Assembly: GCF_018437505.1 (NCBI RefSeq) | Contig: NZ_CP072467.1 | Location: 310,001-374,000 of the forward strand | Source of the DNA: Spiractinospora alimapuensis | Lineage (GTDB): Bacteria; Actinomycetota; Actinomycetes; Streptosporangiales; Streptosporangiaceae | Reading direction: 5' to 3' | DNA: 64,000 bases | Shown here: in pieces, positions 45,275 to 53,453 of the stretch | How the letters are laid out: every line of letters begins with the position of its first letter | Numbering within the stretch: position 1 is the first letter of the stretch | Program-made: the position numbers and the translations under genes | Notes under the pieces: model-generated | The model's input: the letters and a program-made list of their open reading frames with translations, nothing else | Told to the model about the DNA's origin: nothing | Database searches by the model: none

Positions 45275-46701
45275 CGCGCGCCTCCCTTGCCCCGATCGCG
45301 GGACCACCAACGTCGAAACGACTCCTCGGGGACCTCGGGAACGTCACGGGTGTCGCTCCATGCGGCTCCCGGGCCCGGCAGGCGGTCCGGGAGGAACCGC
45401 CGCGCGGCGGAGGCCACGCGTTGGGCGCCCGACAGCCGCCGGTCCCCGCCCAGGACCCACTCCGCCGCCGCCATGGCGGCCTTCTCGGCACGATGTCCGG
45501 CCCCCTCCACCACCTGTTCCCGAAGGTGGACCAGGACCTCGGGAATGTCGATCGCGACCGGACACACCTCGAAGCACGCACCACACAGCGAGGAGGCGTA
45601 GGGAAGCGACGCCTCGAGCTCGCCCGCCATACCGCGCAACTGCGGGGTCAGGATCGCCCCGATCGGCCCGGGGTACACCGACCCGTACGCGTGACCGCCG
45701 GCACGTTCGTAGACGGGACAGATGTTCAGACACGCCGAGCACCGGATGCAACGCAGCGCCTGACGCCCCACGGTGTCGGCGAGCGTGTCGGTGCGCCCGT
45801 TGTCCAACAACACGACATGGAACTCACGCGGTCCGTCCCCGTCGCTCACCCCGGTCCAGGTCGAGGTGTAGGGGTTCATACGTTCCCCGGTCGACGACCG
45901 GGGAAGAAGCTGTAGGAACACCTCCAGGTCCCGCCACGTCGGCAGGACCTTCTCGATGCCCACCACCGAGATCAGGGTCTCGGGGAGGGTCAGGCACATG
46001 CGACCGTTGCCCTCCGACTCCAGGACCACGAGTGTCCCGGTGTCGGCGATCGCGAAGTTCGCTCCCGAGATCGCGACCTTGGCCGCCAGGAACTTCTCCC
46101 GCAGGTGCACCCGCGCGGCCTCGGCCAACGCGGCCGGGTCGTCGCTGAGACCCTCCGGGGCGGGCACGCCCCAACGTCCCATCGCGCGGACGAAGATCTC
46201 ACGGATCTCGGCGCGGTTGCGGTGGATCGCGGGGACGAGGATGTGCGAGGGCAGGTCGTCGCCGAGCTGGACGATGAGTTCGGCGAGATCGGTCTCATAG
46301 GCGGTGATCCCGGCGTCGGCGAGCGCCTGGTTGAGCTCGATCTCCTGGGTGGCCATGGACTTGACCTTCACGACCTCGCGCTCCCCGGTCGCCTGGACCA
46401 GTCGGGTCACGATGGCGTTGGCCTCCGCGGCGTCGCTCGCCCAGTGCACCGTCCCCCCGGCGGCCTGGACGGCGCTCTCGAACTGGGGGAGGTAGGTGTC
46501 CAGGTGGCGCAGCGTGTGCGCCTTGATCCGCGCGCCGGCGTCGCGCAGCTCGGCCCAGTCGTCGAGCTCGGCGGTGACCGCGCCCCGCTTCGTGCGGATC
46601 GTGTGGGTCGCGGTACGCAGGTTGTGCCGCAGTTGCGGGTCCGCGGTCGACTCGTGCGCGGAGACCGGGAACGCGGGGAACCCGAGGAATGTCGCGCTCA
46701 T
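45271..46701 (-). CDS. lutB: Iron-sulfur lactate utilization protein LutB
   Basis: LUD-domain plus ferredoxin-like protein of 476 aa. The N-terminal domain carries VKVKSMATQEIELNQALADAGI and ISGANFAIADTGTLVVLESEGNGRM. Two 4Fe-4S clusters are indicated by CIRCSACLNICPVY and CGACFEVCPVAI. It acts with LutA and LutC to oxidise lactate to pyruvate (family knowledge). Its ATG overlaps the lutA stop (ATGA). Confidence 0.95.
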   Translation of the reverse strand: MSATFLGFPAFPVSAHESTADPQLRHNLRTATHTIRTKRGAVTAELDDWAELRDAGARIKAHTLRHLDTYLPQFESAVQAAGGTVHWASDAAEANAIVTRLVQATGEREVVKVKSMATQEIELNQALADAGITAYETDLAELIVQLGDDLPSHILVPAIHRNRAEIREIFVRAMGRWGVPAPEGLSDDPAALAEAARVHLREKFLAAKVAISGANFAIADTGTLVVLESEGNGRMCLTLPETLISVVGIEKVLPTWRDLEVFLQLLPRSSTGERMNPYTSTWTGVSDGDGPREFHVVLLDNGRTDTLADTVGRQALRCIRCSACLNICPVYERAGGHAYGSVYPGPIGAILTPQLRGMAGELEASLPYASSLCGACFEVCPVAIDIPEVLVHLREQVVEGAGHRAEKAAMAAAEWVLGGDRRLSGAQRVASAARRFLPDRLPGPGAAWSDTRDVPEVPEESFRRWWSRDRGKGGAR

Positions 46702-47438
46702 GGGTGGGCGGGCTCCTTCTCGGTCGAGGCCAGGATCTCGGCGATGTGCATGACCCGCATGCCCGACCGCTGCCGGGAGAGGGTTCCCCCGATGTGCATG
46801 AGGCAGGAGTTGTCGACCGCGCACAGCACCTCGGCGCCGGTGTTCTGGGCGTTGCGCGCCTTGTCGCCGCCCATCGCGGCCGACACGTCCGGGTTCTTCA
46901 CCGAGAACGTGCCACCGAAGCCGCAGCACTCCTCGGAGGCATCCAGAGGGCGCAGCCGCAGGCCGCGCACGGCACCCAGCAGCCGGTAGGGACGGTCGCC
47001 CAGGCCGAGCAGTCGCAGTCCGTGGCACGTGGGGTGGTAGGTCACGGTGTGCGGGAAGTAGGCGCCCACGTCCACTGTGCCCAGCACGTCGACCAGGAAC
47101 TCACTCAGGTCGTGGACGCGGGGCGTGAGGTCGGCGGTGGCCCGGCCCAGCATCGAGTCCGCCGGGGCCAGGCGCGGGTAGTTGTCGCGCACCATCGCCG
47201 CGCACGACGCGGAGGGCACGACCACCGCGTCGGCGTCGGCGAACGTGGTCGCGGTCGCGATCGCGAGCCGTTGGGCGTCGCGACGGTAGCCGGTGTTGTA
47301 GTGCATCTGGCCGCAGCAGGTCTGGGTCTCGGGAAAGACGACCTCGTGGCCGAGCCGCTCCAGGAGTCGCACGACCGCCACACCCGTGCGGGGGAAGAGG
47401 GTGTCGTTGAGGCAGGTGACGAACAGTGCGATCCGCAT
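46698..47438 (-). CDS. lutA: Lactate utilization protein LutA (Cys-rich)
   Basis: First gene of lutABC, 246 aa, with two CCG-type cysteine-rich domains: CLNDTLFPR ... TQTCCGQMHYNTGY and YHPTCHGLR ... ECCGFGGTFSVKNPDVSAAMGGDK. These resemble the GlpC/heterodisulfide reductase fold that carries redox centres. ATG 47438 begins MRIALFVTCLND. It is divergent from the GntR regulator across 145 bp. Confidence 0.95.
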   Translation of the reverse strand: MRIALFVTCLNDTLFPRTGVAVVRLLERLGHEVVFPETQTCCGQMHYNTGYRRDAQRLAIATATTFADADAVVVPSASCAAMVRDNYPRLAPADSMLGRATADLTPRVHDLSEFLVDVLGTVDVGAYFPHTVTYHPTCHGLRLLGLGDRPYRLLGAVRGLRLRPLDASEECCGFGGTFSVKNPDVSAAMGGDKARNAQNTGAEVLCAVDNSCLMHIGGTLSRQRSGMRVMHIAEILASTEKEPAHP

Positions 47439-47544
47439 GCGGGGTTCCCGATTGGTCAGGGTGGTTTCCGAGGGGGTGGCAGATCCACCGACCCGTTCGG
47501 CGTGTTTGTGCCGACTATCGCATAGGATTTCTCCTCGGTGCAAG

Positions 47545-47561
47545 AATTGGTCTGACGAATC
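47545..47561. promoter_or_regulatory. Candidate LldR-type operator
   Basis: AATTGGTCTGACGAATC matches the AATTGGT-N3-ACCAATT palindrome of PdhR/LldR regulators at 12 of 14 arm positions and lies between the divergent lutA and GntR genes. A half site ATTGGTC recurs near 47453. Confidence 0.55.
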
Positions 47562-47583
47562 GGCGTGTTGGGGGAGTGACGAC

Positions 47584-48285
47584 ATGGGGGAGGACTCCGG
47601 CGGGCCGGTGACCCAGCGCGCCGTCGACCACATCATGGCCAAGATCTCCCACGGGGAGCTGCGGCCCGGGGATCGACTCCCCACCGAACGGGTCCTCGCC
47701 GCCGAGCTCGGGCTCTCCAGAAGCTCGATGCGGGAAGCGGTCCGGGTTCTCAGCACGATCGGCGTGCTGGAGACCCGGCAGGGCTCCGGCGTCTACGTCA
47801 CCCCGCTGGGGCCCGAGGAGTTGCTGGAGACCTTCGGGGTGTTGGCCGAGATCTCTCGCGGCCGCACCTTGGTGGAGGTCGTACAGGTACGGCGCATGGT
47901 GGAGCCGCCCGCAACCGCGCTGGCGGCCGCCCGTATCGACGACGACGGCCTCGCCCGTGTCCACCAGCACCTACGCACCCTCGCCGTACCCGGAGACCTC
48001 CACGACATCGTCGCCGCCGACCTGGCCTTCCACTCCGAGATCGTCGCCGCCGCGGGCAACGCCACCCTCAGTGCCCTGCACCGGGGGCTGTCGTCCCGCA
48101 CGTTTCGCACCCGCGTGTGGCAGGGCCACACCGACGCCGGCGTCGCCGCGCGGCTGCACCACGACCACGAACGCATCTACCGCACCCTCACCGACCGTGA
48201 CCCACTCGCCGCGGAGGCCGCGGCCGCCTCTCACGTCCTGGCCGTGGAGACGTGGCTCACCGACCATCTCGACACCTTCGCCTGA
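47584..48285 (+). CDS. GntR/FadR-family regulator (FCD domain), likely lut repressor
   Basis: Regulator of 233 aa. The winged helix (VDHIMAKISHGELRPGDRLPTERVLAAELGLSRSSMREAVRVLSTIGVLE) is followed by an FCD ligand domain (VVQVRRMVEPPATALAA ... DLAFHSEIVAAAGNATL ... HHDHERIYRTLTDRDP) with the usual metal-binding residues. Divergent orientation to lutABC and the LldR-like operator suggest lactate-responsive control of that operon. ATG 47584 follows GGGGGAG. Confidence 0.92.
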   Translation: MGEDSGGPVTQRAVDHIMAKISHGELRPGDRLPTERVLAAELGLSRSSMREAVRVLSTIGVLETRQGSGVYVTPLGPEELLETFGVLAEISRGRTLVEVVQVRRMVEPPATALAAARIDDDGLARVHQHLRTLAVPGDLHDIVAADLAFHSEIVAAAGNATLSALHRGLSSRTFRTRVWQGHTDAGVAARLHHDHERIYRTLTDRDPLAAEAAAASHVLAVETWLTDHLDTFA

Positions 48286-48418
48286 ATCCGTGGATGGCGT
48301 CCTGGAGTGTGGGGCGTGGGTGGTGTCGTGGCTTATCGACGATCTGGACGACTTCGGCCGAACCCCCCGGCGCTAGGGTGACCTCACGGTAGAGGCGTCG
48401 GCCAGGGAGGGTGTCTTC

Positions 48419-49162
48419 GTGGAGGGCGTCGAGTTACTCGTCATCGTGGTCGCGATCTTCGTGGGCGCGTTCATGAAGGGGATGACCGGGACCGGACTGC
48501 CCCAGATCGCGATCCCGATCATGGCGATCTTCCTGGGCGTGGAACGGGCCGTGATCGTGATGGCGATCCCCGGGGTGCTGACCAACGCCTGGATGGTGTG
48601 GCGCTACCGGCACCACCTGCGCTTCGGGCGGGACCTCTGGGTGCTCGGTGCCCTGGGGATGGGCGGCGCCGTGCTGGGCACGTTCGGCCTGACCACGTTC
48701 GACGCGCGCGCCTTGGCCGGCATCCTCGCCGGGATGATCATCGTGTCGTTGGTCGTGCGATTCGCGCACCCCGGGTTCCGCCTCGAGCCCGCGGTGAGCC
48801 GCTACACGTCACCTCCGGTGGGGGCCGCGGCGGGCCTGTTGCAGGGCGCGACCGGTATCTCCGGCCCGTTGATGACCGTCTACCTGCACAGTTTCCGCCA
48901 GCGCAAGGAGGTCTTCATGGCCTCCATCGTGACGCTCTTCCTGCTGTTCGCGATCCCCCAGACCACGGTCCTCTTCGCCACCGGCTCCTACACTCCCAAC
49001 CGGATCGCGGAGAGCCTGCTGGCGCTGGTTCCGATCGCGGTCGCGCTGCCGTTGGGCAACCGTCTCTCCGACCGTCTGTCGGCCCGCGCCTTCGACGGCT
49101 GCGTCGTGGCGGTGCTCGTCGCCTCGGCGGCCAAACTGCTCTACGACGCGTTCGTGGGGTGA
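48419..49162 (+). CDS. TSUP-family (TauE/SafE) membrane permease
   Basis: Membrane protein of 247 aa with seven or eight helices of the sulfite/organic-anion exporter family. The paired motifs FMKGMTGTGLPQIAIPI and LLQGATGISGPLMTVYLHS are the internal repeats of TSUP proteins. GTG 48419 follows AGGGAGGG. Being next to lut genes, it could move an organic acid, but TSUP members also transport sulfur compounds. Confidence 0.9.
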   Translation: MEGVELLVIVVAIFVGAFMKGMTGTGLPQIAIPIMAIFLGVERAVIVMAIPGVLTNAWMVWRYRHHLRFGRDLWVLGALGMGGAVLGTFGLTTFDARALAGILAGMIIVSLVVRFAHPGFRLEPAVSRYTSPPVGAAAGLLQGATGISGPLMTVYLHSFRQRKEVFMASIVTLFLLFAIPQTTVLFATGSYTPNRIAESLLALVPIAVALPLGNRLSDRLSARAFDGCVVAVLVASAAKLLYDAFVG

Positions 49163-49270
49163 CTCCGCCCCGACACGACCACGGAACCGTAACCCACCTA
49201 CGTTCGAGGAACGCCCACCACCACACCGCGCCCACAATCCTCGACACCGCTCGGTGGGGATCGATATGGA

Positions 49271-49297
49271 GGGGGTGACGGCCACGCCGCCACCCCC
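49271..49297. terminator. Hairpin between convergent TSUP and peptidase genes
   Basis: GGGGGTGACGG / CCGCCACCCCC, an 11-bp stem with one mismatch and a 5-nt loop, midway between two convergent stops. Confidence 0.6.
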
Positions 49298-49326
49298 CAG
49301 GGTGTCACACTCGGTCGATCGCCGAA

Positions 49327-51315
49327 CTAGTTGAGCTCGAGCGGCTGGACCGGGAGTTCGACGTCGCTGGGCTGGGACCAGTCGGTGTCGAACGGACCGA
49401 AGTCGCTCCCGCTCGAGGTCACGTTGCCGCGGCCCGGCGTGAACGGGCGCATGGGCACGGAGATCGACGTGTTGCGCAGGTCGACACTGACGGTCGCGCC
49501 GGTGGCCTGCTCAGCCGGCACGTAGTCCCGGTCGGTCCCCGCGATGACGAGCCCCATCCGGTGGCCCTCCTCGAACAGGTAGTCCTGGGGAAGGGTGTCC
49601 CACTCGATGCTGAGCGACTCGCCCACCGGAAGCGGACTCGGGTCACTCAGGGACTCGCGGTGTTGGCCGTTGAGCCAGCCACGCGCCACCACGTTCACGT
49701 CCTCGACGTTGGTGCGTGTCTCGGTCGTGAGGTAGCAGGCACTGTCGTCCTCGGTGCTCTCCCCGTGACAGTCACGCTCCTCCCCGGTGGTGATCCCACC
49801 GCCGGAGTGCAGGTAGTCCACCCGCTCCGTTTCGCCGTAGTCCACCAACAGCGCGGTGAAGTTGGCCTCGGGCTGGTCGACCTCCACACTCAGGTCCACG
49901 GTGGGGGTTCCGGAGAGCCGCATGTCGGTGCGCAGGGGACCGGTCACGTAGGCGAGCCGGTTCGGGTGGTCCTCCAACGGGTCGGAGACCATCTCACCCT
50001 CGGTCATCCGCGCGTCGACGAACTCCTGGGTGCCACCGCGGGCGGGAGGCATCCCCAGCGAGCCGTCCTCCGCGGGGCGGAAGGTGCGTTCCGGGCCGCG
50101 CATCGGCCAGGTGTCGTCGGTGATCCACTCGTCGGGCCCGAGCTGCACGTCCACCGACGGCTCGTCCATGACACCGTTGTCCACGCCGTACAGCTCGTGG
50201 TCGAACCAACGGTGTAGGACGTCGACCCAGTCGTCGCGGCGGAAGTCGAACGGCTCCACGTGGGCGTACTGGCCGAGCCAGAGCTTCCGGTCCACGCCGT
50301 TGGCACCCAACTCGTCCCACCACAGGGAGAAGTGGTCGGGCTTGACGTTGAGGTCGTTCACGGTGTGGGCGACGAAGACGCTGGCCTCGACCTGGCTGGC
50401 GTCGGCGTAAGAGCCGTCGATGTAGTCCCGCTCGGCCCAGTGCTCGTTGTAGCTGCCGGTCTCGTCGTCGGCCGCCACGTCCATCGCCTCGCGCACGTGG
50501 GCGCAGTTCTCCGGCGGGTCGGTGTCGACCGCGCCGGCGAGGTAGGAGGCGTAGTTGTTGAAGTTGACCAGGCCGTTCATGCGGCTGTAGTTGTACCAGG
50601 TGCTGATCGCGCCGATCGGCACGATCGTCTCCAGGCCCTCCACCCCGGTGGCGGCCACACCGTTGGCGATGGTGCCGTCGTAGGACTTGCCGATCATCCC
50701 GGTGGAGCCGCTGGACCAGTCGGCATCGACGACGGAGCCCTCGCTGTCGACGGCGGTGCCGTCACCGTTGAGCCACTCCACCACCGACTTGCCGCTGAGC
50801 ACGTCGGAGAGCCCACCCGTGGTCGGGCAGCCGTCGGAGTTCGTGGTCCCGATCATGTCGACGTGAACCACGGCGTACCCGCGCGGGACGAAGTAGTTGT
50901 CGTAGTAGAGGGGGAATGTGATCGGGTCACCGTTGTCGTCGTAGGCCTTGTGCTCGGCCTCGTTGCCGCGGCCGGAGTTGTCGAAGTAGGGGCTCGCGAC
51001 CATGATCGTCGGTACCCGCATGTCGGGACCGGACTCGGCGGGACGGATGATGTCCGCGCGGACCAGGTCGTTCTCACCGTCGCCGTCGGAGTCGACGGGC
51101 GCCTCGACCATGACGCGCTCGCGCACGGCGTCACCGTAGTCGAAGACGGGTTGGGTGTAGCCGTCCTCCACGTGGTCGGGGCCGTCGTCGCTGGGAGCGG
51201 CGAAGGCGGGGGCCGACGTCAGGGAGAGTAACAGCGACGCGGCGGCGAGGGGTGCGACGCCGCGGACCAGACCGCGAGACAGTCTGGGGTTGGGGGAACG
51301 GGGGGTTGTTTCCAC
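49327..51315 (-). CDS. Secreted CocE/X-Pro dipeptidyl-peptidase family hydrolase
   Basis: Exported alpha/beta hydrolase of 662 aa. A twin-Arg-free signal (RLSRGLVRGVAPLAAASLLLSLTSAPAFA) is followed by the catalytic domain with nucleophile Ser211 in GMIGKSYDGTIANG, a lid insertion, and a C-terminal jelly-roll (PTVDLSVEVDQPEANFTALLVDYGE ... EWDTLPQDYLFEEGHRMGLVIAGTDRDY). The family cleaves X-Pro dipeptides or acyl esters. GTG 51315 has GGAGG 5 nt upstream, favouring it over a longer frame. Confidence 0.9.
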   Translation of the reverse strand: METTPRSPNPRLSRGLVRGVAPLAAASLLLSLTSAPAFAAPSDDGPDHVEDGYTQPVFDYGDAVRERVMVEAPVDSDGDGENDLVRADIIRPAESGPDMRVPTIMVASPYFDNSGRGNEAEHKAYDDNGDPITFPLYYDNYFVPRGYAVVHVDMIGTTNSDGCPTTGGLSDVLSGKSVVEWLNGDGTAVDSEGSVVDADWSSGSTGMIGKSYDGTIANGVAATGVEGLETIVPIGAISTWYNYSRMNGLVNFNNYASYLAGAVDTDPPENCAHVREAMDVAADDETGSYNEHWAERDYIDGSYADASQVEASVFVAHTVNDLNVKPDHFSLWWDELGANGVDRKLWLGQYAHVEPFDFRRDDWVDVLHRWFDHELYGVDNGVMDEPSVDVQLGPDEWITDDTWPMRGPERTFRPAEDGSLGMPPARGGTQEFVDARMTEGEMVSDPLEDHPNRLAYVTGPLRTDMRLSGTPTVDLSVEVDQPEANFTALLVDYGETERVDYLHSGGGITTGEERDCHGESTEDDSACYLTTETRTNVEDVNVVARGWLNGQHRESLSDPSPLPVGESLSIEWDTLPQDYLFEEGHRMGLVIAGTDRDYVPAEQATGATVSVDLRNTSISVPMRPFTPGRGNVTSSGSDFGPFDTDWSQPSDVELPVQPLELN

Positions 51316-51486
51316 CAGACCTCCGAAGATCGGGAAAAGGATGAATAAGTGAAAACCACCACACATTCCAACACAATTCAGTAATCAACCGCATCGGTAT
51401 GGGATAGATCATGTTCCTCGCGCGGCGCGTGGCCGGGACGCAACAACGATCTACAACGTAAAGGACGGTGCTGGGGGGATGACCCC

Positions 51487-52419
51487 TCAGGCCAACAGGC
51501 CGCGATCGCGCAGTTCGTCCATGACGACCCGTACGCCCGGGGCGCAACGCTCACGCTCGGCGTAGGCCAGCCACGCGAGCTCCGCGATCTCCCCGCGCTC
51601 CGTGGGCTCACCCTCGCCCTCGGCGGTGAACGCGGCCAACCGAACCTGGGTCCCCTCGGGATAGCCGTGCGCCTGCGCGTGCACCACGGTGAAGGGCGCG
51701 ACCGTGTGAGGGGAGAGCCGGACACCCGTCTCCTCCTTGACCTCACGGGTCACCGCGTCGACGTCGGACTCCCCGGCGTCGCGCTTTCCCCCCGGCAGAT
51801 AGAACTGGTCGCTGCCGCGGGTGCGCGCGGCCAACACACGCCCGTCACGGGTGTGCGCCCAGGCCAGCACGTCGACCACCGGCGGAGCGCCCCGCAACCG
51901 GTCCACCAGCGACGCCGGGTCCGCGTCCACCACGAGGAGGTCACGCGACCGCGGCGGCAGGAACCCTTCCTCGGTCATGTGGTCCACGAGGTCACGCAGG
52001 GGACGATAGAAACCGTTGACGTTGAGGGCGCCGACCGGCTTGTCGTGCAGCCCCAGGTGGGCCCAGGTCCAGATCTCGAAGAGTTCCTCCATCGTGCCGA
52101 TGCCGCCCGGCAGGGTGACGAACGCGTCGGAGAGGGCGGCCATCTGGGCCTTGCGTTCGTGGAGGTCGGCGACGACACGTAGGTCCGACAGGCCCCGGTG
52201 CGCGATCTCGCGGTCCGCGAGACTCCGCGGGATGACCCCGACGACCTCGCCACCGGCCTCGAGCGCGCCGTCGGCCACCGCGCCCATCGTTCCCACGCTC
52301 GCTCCGCCGTAGACGAGCCCGATTCCGCGCTCCGCCAGCAGGGTTCCCAGGTGCCGCGCCGTGGCCAGGTACCGCTCGTCGTGCCCGGGGGCCGATCCAC
52401 AAAACACACAAATCCGCAT
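51487..52419 (-). CDS. LOG-family phosphoribohydrolase fused to a Nudix hydrolase
   Basis: Two enzymes in one chain of 310 aa. Residues 1-175 are a LOG/TIGR00730 Rossmann domain with SVGTMGAVADGAL and the active-site PGGIGTMEE (104-112); LOG proteins release bases from nucleoside 5'-monophosphates, including cytokinins. Residues about 180-310 are a Nudix domain with a complete box: Gly211, Glu217, Arg225-Glu226, Glu229-Glu230, Gly232. A nucleotide-processing role is inferred. ATG 52419 has no ribosome site but follows a -10 element directly. Confidence 0.9.
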   Translation of the reverse strand: MRICVFCGSAPGHDERYLATARHLGTLLAERGIGLVYGGASVGTMGAVADGALEAGGEVVGVIPRSLADREIAHRGLSDLRVVADLHERKAQMAALSDAFVTLPGGIGTMEELFEIWTWAHLGLHDKPVGALNVNGFYRPLRDLVDHMTEEGFLPPRSRDLLVVDADPASLVDRLRGAPPVVDVLAWAHTRDGRVLAARTRGSDQFYLPGGKRDAGESDVDAVTREVKEETGVRLSPHTVAPFTVVHAQAHGYPEGTQVRLAAFTAEGEGEPTERGEIAELAWLAYAERERCAPGVRVVMDELRDRGLLA

Positions 52420-52425
52420 TGTGGA

Positions 52426-52456
52426 ATCCTATAGAGGGCGGCCCGGGAAACATCAA
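52426..52456 (-). promoter_or_regulatory. Promoter of the LOG-Nudix gene, near-leaderless
   Basis: On the minus strand TTGATG, 17 nt, TATAGG; the overlapping TAGGAT ends 6 nt before the ATG. Transcription would begin on or within two bases of the start codon. Confidence 0.55.
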
Positions 52457-52514
52457 CCGGTTTTCCGGTCAACCCCGGATGGCCCCATGGGCGACGACGT
52501 GTCAGGATTCGACG

Positions 52515-53036
52515 ATGGCATGGAACGCACCCGAGGTCACCCGGTTCTACGAGCCCAGCGAGGGCCCCGAACGCCCGATGTTGGAAGGACTGCTGGAGTG
52601 GCACCGCGCCACCCTGTTGCATAAGTGCGCCGGACTCACCGGAGAGCAGTTGGCGCTGCGCGCCGCCCCACCCTCGACGCTGTCCCTGTTGGGCCTGGTG
52701 CGACACATGGCCGATGTGGAACGCAGTTGGTTCCGACGTCGCCTCCGGGGTGAGGAGATCCCCCCGATCCACCAACGCCCGGACGTCGCCGACGCCGACT
52801 TCGAGGACACCAACCCGGCGCGGGCGGACCGGGACCTGGAGATCCTGCGCAGGGAGTGGGAGGACGTGCGCGCCGCGGCGGCCGAGGTGTCCCTGGACCA
52901 CACCTTCCGCCATCCCCACCGTGAGGAGTGGATGTCGCTGCGCTGGGTGTACCTGCACATGATCGAGGAGTACGCCCGACACAACGGGCACGCCGACATC
53001 CTGCGGGAGCGGATCGACGGGGCGAAGGGGGAGTAG
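52515..53036 (+). CDS. DinB-family protein (DUF664 type)
   Basis: Four-helix-bundle protein of 173 aa. LLEWHRATLLHKCAGLTGEQLALRA, LLGLVRHMADVERSWFRRRLRG (first His ligand) and RWVYLHMIEEYARHNGHADILRERIDG (two His ligands) form the metal site of DinB/mycothiol-dependent-enzyme-like proteins. A thiol-transferase role is possible but unproven. ATG 52515 follows CAGGATTCG. Its 3' end is repeated in decayed form about 360 bp downstream. Confidence 0.88.
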   Translation: MAWNAPEVTRFYEPSEGPERPMLEGLLEWHRATLLHKCAGLTGEQLALRAAPPSTLSLLGLVRHMADVERSWFRRRLRGEEIPPIHQRPDVADADFEDTNPARADRDLEILRREWEDVRAAAAEVSLDHTFRHPHREEWMSLRWVYLHMIEEYARHNGHADILRERIDGAKGE

Positions 53037-53453
53037 GCGAGGAGCGCGGGCAGGGCCACGCGGGTGTTCCGTGGAAGCGCGTCGACGGTGCGACGACGGT
53101 CTGGTGCGTGGTCGCCCCGTGTGCGGCCCGGTGGCCTCGCCCGACTCCGCCTGGCTCCGAGGAGAGTCGCGGGAGGGGACGGGTGCGGCCGACCCACCGC
53201 TGTGAAGGACGCCGTGCTCGGCGTCGGACCGCTCACGATGGCCGGGGCGCCTTCGGCGCCGGGGCGGGGGTGTGCTGACCGCACGCCCGCGCGGTGTCGC
53301 GGACACCGCCGCGCGGATCCGCTCCGGCGACCGGGAACCACGCGCGAGGCGGTCCTCGACACCACATGCGGCCGCCGGACCGTCCGCCCATTCGCGCCGA
53401 CGTCCGGCGGGAGCGGATCGACGGACGAAGGGGGAGTGGCGCCGGCCGTCGGG
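53037..53453. other. Intergenic stretch with a decayed copy of the DinB 3' end
   Basis: No intact gene. Bases 53395-53441 repeat the last 49 bp of the DinB region with about 90% identity. Weaker likeness may extend back to about 53360. The rest shows nothing recognisable. Confidence 0.6.
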
